DNA from: Clostridia bacterium
GTDB lineage: Bacteria > Bacillota_A > Clostridia > TANB77 > CAG-508
NCBI GenBank assembly: GCA_017621295.1
Contig: JAGATI010000156.1
Coordinates: forward strand, 1-12,996
Direction: 5' to 3'
DNA: 12,996 nt
Position 1 is the first letter of the stretch. Every line of letters starts with the position of its first letter. A program made the translations under genes and the position numbers. Below are positions 1-7,900 of the stretch, in pieces. The notes beneath the pieces are model-generated. The model ran no database searches and was not told the DNA's origin. It was given only the letters and a program-made list of their open reading frames with translations.

Positions 1-1376
1 AAATCTTGAATTGTCATTCTTTCACGAACAACTCTTTCAAGTCTTGTTAAACCAATTCTAAATTGATTTTGTAAAAGTTCTCCAACACAACGGATACGTC
101 TATTTCCTAAATGGTCTATATCATCTACTTCTCCTAAGCCGTATTCTAAGTTTAATAAATAGCTTATAGATGCTATTATATCTTCGTTAGTAATATGTCT
201 TGGTAATAATTCTTCCATTCTTTCTTTTAAAACTCTATGTAAATCTTTTTCTTCTGTAGTATCTAAGATAGATTTTAATACTTCGTAATTTACATATTCT
301 TTAAAATGTAAGTCGCTTATATCCACATTTGTTACAACTTTGTGGATATTTACTGTTCCATTTCCTATAATTCTTACTTTTCTATCATTTACTTCTATAT
401 CTACTATATTTAGTCCAGTATTTTGTATTTCTTCTGCAGCATCTGCATTTATTGTACTTCCCTTTTCTACTAAAACTTCTCCTGTTTCAGGGTTTATAAT
501 GTCGCTTGCTGCAACTCTTCCTGTAATTCTTGATGCCAAACTTAGCTTTTTATTAAATTTGTATCTACCTACTTTTGCTAAATCGTATCTTCTCGCATCA
601 AAGAATAATCCTGTAAATAAACTTCTTGCAGCTTCTACAGTTGGAAGTTCTCCTGGTCTTAATTTTTTATATATTTCGATTAAAGCTTCATCAGATGTTT
701 TTACTGTGTCTTTTTGGATACTTGCAATTAGTTTTGGTTCTTCTCCAAATAGTTCTAAAATTTGTGCATCTGTTTCTACACCAATTGCTCTTAATAATGA
801 TGTAACAGGTATTTTTCTTGTTCTGTCTACTCTAACATAGAAAATATCATTACTATCTGTTTCATATTCAAGCCATGCACCACGAATTGGCATAACAGTT
901 GATGTATATATTTTTTTACCTGTTTTATCGTAATCGCTTGCATAATAACAACCTGGTGAACGAACAAGCTGGCTAACTACAACTCTTTCTGCACCATTAA
1001 TAACAAATGTTCCACTATCTGTCATTACAGGAAAATCACCTAAATAAATTTCTTGTTCTTTTATTTCTCCTGTCTCGCGGTTAATTAATCTAACCTTTAC
1101 ATGTAATCTAGTTGAATATGTTGCGTCTCTTTCTTTAGCTTCTTCTACTGTGTATTTTGTTTTTTCTTCCATATAGTAATCGAAAAATTCTAAGACTAAA
1201 TTTCCTGTGTAATCTATGATTGGCGAAATATCTTTTAATACATCCCCTAAACCTTCTTCAATAAACCAATCATATGAATCTTTTTGAACTTTAATTAGAT
1301 TTGGCATTTCAATTGCATCACCGATTTTTGCAAAAGTCTTTCTTGTGCATTTTTCGTATTTTACATCTTTTACCAA
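1..1376 (-). CDS. rpoB: RNA polymerase beta subunit, N-terminal 458 codons (3' end beyond window)
   Basis: Encodes the N-terminal third of the RNA polymerase beta subunit, a catalytic-core component of transcription. The translation carries hallmark RpoB blocks: [15 protein letters not shown] near residue 24, the lobe/protrusion block ending in [17 protein letters not shown] (139-155), [12 protein letters not shown] (161-172), and [18 protein letters not shown] followed by [18 protein letters not shown] (418-454), which closely matches Bacillus/Clostridium RpoB. The window ends at MTIQD, just before the rifampicin-resistance cluster I, so those residues cannot be read. The start chosen is TTG at 1376-1374: it gives [10 protein letters not shown], lies 6-9 nt after AGGGGTGA (1383-1390), and an in-frame TGA at 1385-1383 excludes anything longer; an ATT two codons upstream is less likely. 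It has its own promoter and a ~310-nt leader. The upstream gene on the same strand is a giant surface protein, not rplL. Confidence 0.97.
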   Translation of the reverse strand, partial: MVKDVKYEKCTRKTFAKIGDAIEMPNLIKVQKDSYDWFIEEGLGDVLKDISPIIDYTGNLVLEFFDYYMEEKTKYTVEEAKERDATYSTRLHVKVRLINRETGEIKEQEIYLGDFPVMTDSGTFVINGAERVVVSQLVRSPGCYYASDYDKTGKKIYTSTVMPIRGAWLEYETDSNDIFYVRVDRTRKIPVTSLLRAIGVETDAQILELFGEEPKLIASIQKDTVKTSDEALIEIYKKLRPGELPTVEAARSLFTGLFFDARRYDLAKVGRYKFNKKLSLASRITGRVAASDIINPETGEVLVEKGSTINADAAEEIQNTGLNIVDIEVNDRKVRIIGNGTVNIHKVVTNVDISDLHFKEYVNYEVLKSILDTTEEKDLHRVLKERMEELLPRHITNEDIIASISYLLNLEYGLGEVDDIDHLGNRRIRCVGELLQNQFRIGLTRLERVVRERMTIQD

Positions 1377-1382
1377 AATAAA

Positions 1383-1390
1383 TCACCCCT
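1383..1390 (-). promoter_or_regulatory. Ribosome-binding site that fixes the rpoB TTG start
   Basis: On the minus strand AGGGGTGA lies 6 nt before the TTG codon. It overlaps the in-frame TGA that closes the frame upstream. No ATG or GTG occurs between this site and the conserved N-terminus, so the TTG start is well supported. Confidence 0.85.
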
Positions 1391-1434
1391 AAAAAAAATT
1401 AAGCAGAACTTTAAAATATATAAAGATTTAAAAT

Positions 1435-1539
1435 ATGAGTCCTTCTTATATTTTGAAGTTTAGATACAAATAAATGAAGCCTACTGCTTATATGACTCCA
1501 TTTTTCTTTCGTAATAACTTCAAATATAATTCCTCTCAT
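1435..1539 (-). promoter_or_regulatory. Structured RNA element in the rpoB 5' leader
   Basis: A long imperfect stem is visible in the leader. Reading the RNA 5' to 3', AUGAG (1539-1535) can pair with CUCAU (1439-1435), and UAUAUUUGAAGUU (1528-1516) with AACUUCAAAAUAUA (1460-1447, one bulged base). Between these helices are two purine-rich strands, about AGGAAU and AGAAGGA, forming an internal loop. Inside, AUGGAGUC (1501-1494) can pair with GGCUUCAU (1481-1474) around a 12-nt loop, with two G-U pairs. The element ends about 58 nt before the rpoB start codon. I do not recognise a riboswitch, T-box or ribosomal-protein leader in it; the T-box antiterminator motif is absent. A regulatory role is inferred from position and pairing only. 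Confidence 0.45.
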
Positions 1540-1564
1540 TTTTAAATTTACATAACAAAAACAT

Positions 1565-1620
1565 AATAACAATAAAAATATAAGCCAGCATTTTTTTATA
1601 TGCTAACATCTTTTGTTATT
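1565..1620 (-). promoter_or_regulatory. Terminator-like hairpin in the rpoB leader (possible attenuator)
   Basis: RNA from this stretch can form an 8-bp hairpin, GUUAGCAU (1607-1600) with AUGCUGGC (1591-1584), including two G-U pairs, around an A-rich 8-nt loop. It is followed directly by U-rich sequence (UUAUAUUUUUAUUG). Flanking AAUAACAA (1620-1613) and UUGUUAUU (1572-1565) can close an outer helix. The hairpin-plus-U-tract layout resembles a weak intrinsic terminator and sits about 11 nt after the stop codon of a short leader frame. That order, leader peptide then terminator, is typical of transcription attenuation, but the stem is short and AT-rich and no clear antiterminator was established. 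Confidence 0.4.
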
Positions 1621-1630
1621 ATTTTATTTA

Positions 1631-1657
1631 TTACTTAACCTGAAAATAATTTCTCAT
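1631..1657 (-). CDS. Putative 8-residue leader peptide upstream of rpoB
   Basis: A tiny frame ATG...TAA encodes MRNYFQVK. It is preceded by AAAGGAG (1662-1668) with a 4-nt gap to the ATG, a strong though slightly close ribosome-binding site, and begins about 30 nt downstream of the predicted transcription start. A terminator-like hairpin follows at once. Composition is not a run of one amino acid, so classical amino-acid attenuation is not indicated; coupling of ribosome position to RNA folding or to general translation status is conceivable. Chance occurrence of such a short frame is quite possible, and expression is inferred only from the ribosome-binding site and position. Confidence 0.4.
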   Translation of the reverse strand: MRNYFQVK

Positions 1658-1693
1658 ATTACTCCTTTAAATTTCGAATAATATACATATTTT

Positions 1694-1723
1694 ATTATAC
1701 ATTAATTTAGTACAGCTTGTCAA
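1694..1723 (-). promoter_or_regulatory. Sigma-A-type promoter for rpoB
   Basis: On the minus strand a perfect TTGACA (-35, 1723-1718) is separated by 18 bp from a perfect TATAAT (-10, 1699-1694), in A/T-rich surroundings. Transcription would begin near 1687, giving a leader of about 310 nt before the rpoB TTG. Both hexamers match consensus exactly, so this should be a strong housekeeping promoter and would let rpoB be expressed independently of the surface protein gene upstream. Confidence 0.85.
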
Positions 1724-1755
1724 TAATTTTTTTCATTAATTTGAACTTTTTGAGA

Positions 1756-1852
1756 CGAACATTGTTACCAGTCAGCCTTAATTTTAAAATTGGATATAAA
1801 ATTAGTCCGTAGGCTGTTTTAATTATTTAAGACTGACTGGTAACGAACATTG
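1756..1852. mobile_element. 79-bp MITE-like element with 9-bp target site duplication
   Basis: The segment 1765-1843 begins TTACCAGTCAGCCTTAA and ends with its inverted complement, 16 of 17 positions matching (1765-1781 against 1827-1843). It is flanked on both sides by the direct repeat CGAACATTG (1756-1764 and 1844-1852). A short AT-rich core with terminal inverted repeats and a 9-bp duplication is the form of a non-autonomous transposable element moved in trans. It has no coding capacity. Families making 9-bp duplications include several DDE-type insertion sequences, but the ends are too short to assign one. The insertion lies at the edge of the neighbouring palindrome, between the surface protein gene and the rpoB promoter. 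Confidence 0.6.
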
Positions 1853-1901
1853 GGGACGGGATTAAATGTTCACTTAACCTAAACATTTAATCCCGTCCCC
1901 A
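1851..1901. repeat. REP-like long palindrome (GGGGACGGG type) after the surface protein gene
   Basis: Perfect 20-bp arms (1851-1870 and 1882-1901) starting TGGGGACGGGATT flank an 11-nt loop. The palindrome begins 15 nt after the TAG stop of the giant gene. The GGGGACGGG core is far richer in G+C than the surrounding DNA. Palindromes with a GGGGACgg core recur in many Firmicutes genomes and are often linked to IS200-like REP transposases; that link is from memory. No T-run follows the stem on either strand, so it is not a canonical intrinsic terminator, although the folded 3' end may still terminate or stabilise the transcript. Confidence 0.6.
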
Positions 1902-1916
1902 TTCAATCTTCATCTA

Positions 1917-4900
1917 CTATTTTCTATTTTTCTTTTTATCCCAAATTACCATTGTTATACAAGTAGCTATTACCAATCCAGATATAATATAAATAATTCT
2001 TGCTTGTCCTGTTTTTGGCATATTTACTTTAACTTTTATTTCTAAAGTAGCATTATCTTCGTTATCTTCTAATGTTGTTTCTTCATATTCTGGAACATTT
2101 TCTGTGTTTGCAATTTTTACTATATTTACTTTATTTCCACTATTTTCTTTTGATGCATTCCATTTAAGTGTTACTTCATATTCTATTGTTTCTCCTGGTT
2201 GTAACTCTTTTGTTTTTATTGTATATATTCCGTTTTCTTCTTTCCAGTTTTCACTACTCTTTTCTTTTACGAAGCTAAATCCTTCTGGAATGTGTTCTTC
2301 TATTATTGCTTTTCCTTCTACTTTTTCTGTGTTAGTTACTCTTACAATATAGCTTATTTCCAATTTTCTTTCATTTACATTTTCGCCTTCTAATTCTACT
2401 TTTACTTTATTTTTATCTTTCACTTCCACTAGCTCACCATCTAATGTTATTTTGCTTATTTCTTTTTCTACTTTCATATTAAATGGTGATTTTTTATAAT
2501 AGTATTTTACTATTGTATCTTTTTCTACTAATTTTCCTTCTGCATTTTCTGGTAATTCTTCCTCTATTAATTCATAATATGGAATTTCTTTTGGATATGT
2601 TTTATATTCATAATCAACAAATCCTTCGCCTTTTTCACTATCTGCTATTTTTTCTTCTGTTTCTTTTTCTAAATATTGTACTATTACTTTTGCAGGTATT
2701 GGCTCATATTCTACTACAACATGTTTATCTGCTTGCATATTTTCGAAATATCCCTCTGGAATTATTATTGCACCTTCTTTAGTTAGTATATTATCAATGT
2801 AAATTTCTGTTACTTCTTCGCCATCTTGTATGCTTAAAGATTTAATTCTATATCCATAATCTGGTTTCATTTCGATTACTTTTATATTATCTTCTCCTCT
2901 TGTTACAACTTCATATGGTAATTCGTCTTCTCCTGTTATGCTTCCACCTTTTACCATTATTTTCTTTTCTGTTGGTTTATTTGGTTCGTTGTCTTCAGAA
3001 GTATTGTTGTTACCTTCGCTTCCTGTATTGTTATTCTGCTCATTATCTGTATTGTCTTTTTCTGGAGTGTTTCCATCTTCTTCATCTTTTTTAACAATTA
3101 CATCAACTAATGGTTTCTTTTCTAATTCCTCATGTTCTTTTACGTCTGTTGTTATTTTATATTGTTTTTGATAATAGTAAATTATTGTTATTGTATCTTC
3201 TGTCATTTCGCCTTTGCTATTTTCTGGTTCTGGATCTGCTTTAGTATATGTATCTACATCTACTCTTGGCTCATCATATGAGTCTTTTACAAATCCGTCT
3301 GTTTCTTTATCTGGTAACAATTCTTCTTTTGTTACTACATCTAAATATTTCACAATTACTTTTGCTGGTATTTTTTCAAATTCTACTTCTATGTGTTTAT
3401 CTGCTTGCATGTATTCGAAATATCCTACTGGTATTATTACTGTTTTTCTGTCTTCTTGTATAAAGTCTTCGATGTACATTTTTTCCTCTTCATTTTCACC
3501 GTTCTTTAATGTTACAGATTTAATTCTGTATCCATATTCTGGCTCAATTTTTATTTCTTTTGTACTATTTCTTCCTCTTAATACTTGTTCTAATGGATTT
3601 GTATTTTCTTTTGTTAGTTCTCCTGTAATGCTTCCGCCTTTTACTAAAACTGTTTCTTCTTTACCTGTTTCAGCATTTTTTACTTGTTCTTCGTGTTCTT
3701 TTACATCTGTTGTTATTTTATATTCTCTTTCATACCAGTATACTATTTCTATTACGTCATTTTCTTTGTATGTAACTGTAATTTGGTTTTCTTCTTGTTT
3801 TACATTTATTAAGTTTTCAATTACTTCTTCTGGCTCTATTGGTGATGTACTTACATATCCTTCTATTTCTTTTCTATAGGTTATTTCATCTTCTCCAACA
3901 TAACCTTTAATATATTCATCTTCTATTCCATCTATTGGTTCTCCTACAAGGCTTGTTTTTATCTCTTCTTTTGTTTCTCCTGTTTCTTCATCTGTTACTT
4001 CTACTTTTTCTTTCTTTAACACTTTTTCTACATGTTTTACTGTAATTCCTGCTGGTATTTTTTCGTAATAGTATTTTACATATATTGTGTCTACTTCCAT
4101 TAGTCCTTCTTTATTACTTGGAACTATTTTTCCTTCTTCATCTTCAGATGCTCTATAGTTTGTTATATTTATTCTTGATGATGTATAATCTTTTCCTACA
4201 TATCCATCTTCTTCTGTTTCTAAATATAATGTAGTTGTTCCATCTGGGTTTCTTAATATATGTTGTACTACTACTTTTGTTACTCTTCTAAATTCTACTT
4301 CTATATGCTTATCTTCTTGCATATTTGTAAATTTATCTAATGTAACTGTTCCGTCATTTGCTAATTTTTTAGTGTAATCATAAGTTTGTCCATTAATTTT
4401 CATTCCTGTTATTACAAATCCTTCATCTGGTACTGCTTTTATTTCTTTTAAGCTATTTTTTCCTTTTAAAACTTCTTCATATGGTGCTTCATCTTCTCCA
4501 AAAATATTTCCACCTCTTACAGATTTAATAGTTCCATCTGTTTGTCTTTCATCATATGGTATTACATTTGTTGTTATTTTATATTGTGCTTGATAATAGT
4601 ATGTTACTTCTTTATCTTCTCTTTCTATTGTTACATCTTTTTCTTCTGGTGCTTGTACTAGTACATATTTTTCAGAATTTTCTACTAAATTATATTTTGA
4701 TGTGTCTACTTCTTTTGTATTTACAACTGTTCCTATTGCATCTTGTGTTATTTCATTTGGTGCTATTTTAATTTCTGTTCCTTGAATGTAATGGTGTACT
4801 ATTACTCTTCCTATATCTGGTACGAATTGTACTACTATTTCAAAATCGTTTGTTACTTCTTTAAATTTAGGTAGTTCGTATGTTCCATCTTCATTTGGTG

Positions 4901-7900
4901 TGAATAGCACTTCTTGTGAAGAAATTAACTCATCTCCATTTTTTGCATTTATTGTTATTTTGTTTATTCTGTATCCTTTATCTGGTGTCATTTTTAACTC
5001 TTCTTTGCTATCTTTTCCATGTTGTACTGTTTCATATGGTTTTAAATCTTCTCCAGAAATTTGTCCACCTTTTTTAGTTTGTCCTTCTGGAATTTCTACT
5101 CTTGTTGTTATTACATGTTCTTTTATTTTGTAATAATATGTTACAACTGTATCTTTATTAAATGTTAAATTGTCTTCTAATGTTGTTTCATCTTTTACGT
5201 CACTAATTACTCTTGTACAGATGTAATTTGATATTAATTCATTGTAACTTTTATTAGAGTCTATATCATAATTTCCTTCTGTTACTATTTCATATGTTCC
5301 ATCATCTTTTACTACAGCTTCTGCATTAAATGTATATTTTTCGTCTTCTGCTAGTTTTGTTTCTGTTCCATCTAGATAATGGTTCACTGTTAGAGTTATT
5401 TGGCTTGGTTCGTAGTAATATATTACTTCAACTATTTCTTCTTGGAATGTTCCTACTGCATTTTCTGGTAATACATATCCACCATCTTCATCTTTTTCAA
5501 GTGTTAAGCCACTTATTCCTTTTTGAGGTGATGTTATATACTCTTCACCTATTGTATCTTCTTTAGTTTCATCTTCCGCAACTTTTATTCTTGTTTTTGT
5601 TCCATCTGATGTTTTTAAATAGTGATGAACTATTATTCTACTCATTTTTTTATTTGCAATAGTTATAGTATTGTCACTTTCTTCAACCACTCTAAATTCA
5701 ACAGTTTCATTATTAAGCTTATATCCTTCTGGTGCTTCTAATTCTGTAATTTCATAATTTCCTAATGGAACTTTTTGTTTTATTTGTCCATATTTATTTG
5801 TTTCTAATTCATTTGAGTAAAAGCCATCTGTATTTAATGAAAGTTCTATACTATTTATTGTAAATGTATCTGCATCTTTGCTATTACTTGAATTTTTATA
5901 ATATCCTAAATGTAAATAATACATATTTCCTGCATCTAATACTTTAGTATAGTCTTTAGCCTCTTGTTCTCCAGAGATACGCAATATTCTTCCTGTGCTA
6001 CTACTATATGATGGTGCATCTTGTGTAGTTGTTATTGTAGCATAACCATAATCAAAAAGATCACTTGATATTTCAGCATTTATTTTCAAATTATATTTTC
6101 CAGTAGTTTTAGTTAAATCTATTGGTATATATGAATTTGCTACTGTACTATTTTTTCCTTGATTATTTGATACAAGCTTTCCATCTTTCTCTTCAAAGTA
6201 GTAAGTTAGATATTTTGCTTCATACATATTTATACTGTTAATTTTCACTATATTTGTATCAGGTTTAAGATTATTATATCCAAAATGTAAATAGTATTTT
6301 TTTCCTCCTTCTAATAAAGTTGAATAATCGGCTGCAGATTTACTCGTAGTTATATAAACAAATCTTCCTTCGCTATTACTATATACTGGTGCCTCTGTGT
6401 TGTCTGTAATAGTAGCATATAAATATCCCATATCAGACATTACCGCCTCTGCATTAATTACTAAATAAAACTTACCAGTTTCATTAGTTAAATCTATTGG
6501 TATATATGAATTTGCTACTTTATCATACTGTCCTTGATTATTAGGTACATATTGTCCATCTACATCTTCAAAATAATATCTTGTTCCCTTTGCTTCATAC
6601 AATTTCACACTACTTATACTTATACTTGAAGTTCCAACAGATCCCATATATCCTAAATGTAAATAATATATGTTTCCACCTTTTAATTCTGTATATGTAT
6701 AATCTTTTGCAATTTGTGGACCTGATGCATATATAAAATCTTCTGAAGAATTATAACTAGGTGCATTTGTACTTTGATTAACAGTTCCAAAAAGCAAACC
6801 ACTACTTGTTCCCTCTACATTTACCACTACTGCATACAATCCATCTTTATCTGATAAATCAATTTTTATATATGAATTTGCTTGTGATCCACTTACTCCT
6901 ATATTATTCGGAATATACTTTCCATTACTTTCTTCAAAATAATAAGTTCCATTATTGGTTAACTCTCCTAAGACATTAGTTAATTCATTTTCTTTATCTA
7001 CTGTTATATATTCAGCTCCATTTTGTGTTAGTGTTCCTTCTATATTAACCTCTTTTTCTTTATCTATTTCCGTGTATGAAGTCCCATTTGCATTTAAATT
7101 TCCAACTTCATCTGTCACTTCAGCTCTTTCATCTATTTGCTTAATTTTGAATTTAGCTCCCGATAACATTTTAGTATTATCACTTTCATCAACTTTATTT
7201 ATAGTTAATATTTTTTCTGCTCTTTCGTATGTTACTATTATATGTTTGTCTTCTTTCATCTCTGTAAAATATCCAGAAGGAATTGTATAAGTTCCATCAT
7301 CTTCTACTGTATAATTTATATTTTCTCCATTTATACTTATATTTGTTATTCCATAACCTTCAGAAGGCATCATAACAATTGGAGTTTCATTATTATTTCC
7401 TGGTTGTACACATTCAACAAACTTAATATTTCTTGATGAACAATATTTACTATCATATTCACCAGTTATAGTTCCTCCTGTTCTACTTCCTTCAGAATTC
7501 TTTGCTATTTCTGTTGTTATTTTATATTTAAGCTTTTCATTGGTTATACTTATAGGAATTATTGCTTCACTATATGCTGTTTCTATTTCTATGTTTTCAT
7601 TGATGCCTAATTGTAAAGTTGGATAGTCATTTATAACATAAGTCCACTCTAATAGTTCTATATCATAATCAATATTCTCTATATTACTATTTAGTAAATC
7701 CACAAATTCTTTTGATTGCATATATGTTTTACTTTTTGATATAGCAGAACCATTTGAATAACTAGAACTTGTAGAATCACTTAAGTAATATACATTCTCA
7801 TCATTTGAATATGCCGTAGCTGTCTTTGTCTTTCCTATTGTATAGAAATTATTCACATAATTGTCATTAGAAGAACTTACTAATGCATCAGCCCTACATT

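Larger units (their letters stand above)
5643..7214 (-). other. CnaB7 domain interrupted by tandem repeats
   Basis: The first half is ILTINKVDESDNTKMLSGAK (Lys1918), ending near residue 1940. The second half resumes at GFYSNELETNKYGQIKQKV (2375), with the Glu strand NYEITELEAPEGYKL (Glu2402) and last strand ITIANKK (Asn2432). The 514-residue Lys-to-Asn distance is about five times normal. Unlike CnaB5 and CnaB6, the insert sits early, between the second strand and the Glu strand. It holds three ~22-residue units and three ~123-residue units. If the halves fold together the insert would loop out as an exposed head. Confidence 0.7.

Noticed and set aside
340..840. 166-codon plus-strand reading frame
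   Set aside because: It lies wholly antisense to conserved rpoB sequence and has no ribosome-binding site; its Ser/Phe/Leu-rich composition is what antisense of AT-rich coding DNA gives.
1411..1539. 42-codon minus-strand frame starting at ATG 1539 in the rpoB leader
   Set aside because: No ribosome-binding site precedes it, the product has no recognisable feature, and it coincides with the proposed RNA stem, which explains the sequence better.
1431..1668. T-box or known riboswitch upstream of rpoB
   Set aside because: The conserved T-box antiterminator sequence is absent and no recognised riboswitch core motif is seen.
1631..1884. Shared 9-mer ACTTAACCT in the palindrome loop and in the leader frame
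   Set aside because: A 9-base match in AT-rich DNA over a few hundred bases is readily due to chance, and no further similarity flanks it.
1851..1901. Canonical intrinsic terminator for the surface gene
   Set aside because: The stem is strong but is not followed by a T-run on either strand; a REP-like palindrome fits better.
3214..3879. 221-codon plus-strand reading frame and several shorter ones opposite the surface gene
   Set aside because: All are antisense to the long minus-strand frame, with low-complexity Leu/Ser/Phe composition typical of shadow frames.
2484..7121. CRISPR array or non-coding satellite repeats
   Set aside because: The repeats are in frame, protein-level and divergent at the DNA level, with no constant short repeat and spacer pattern.
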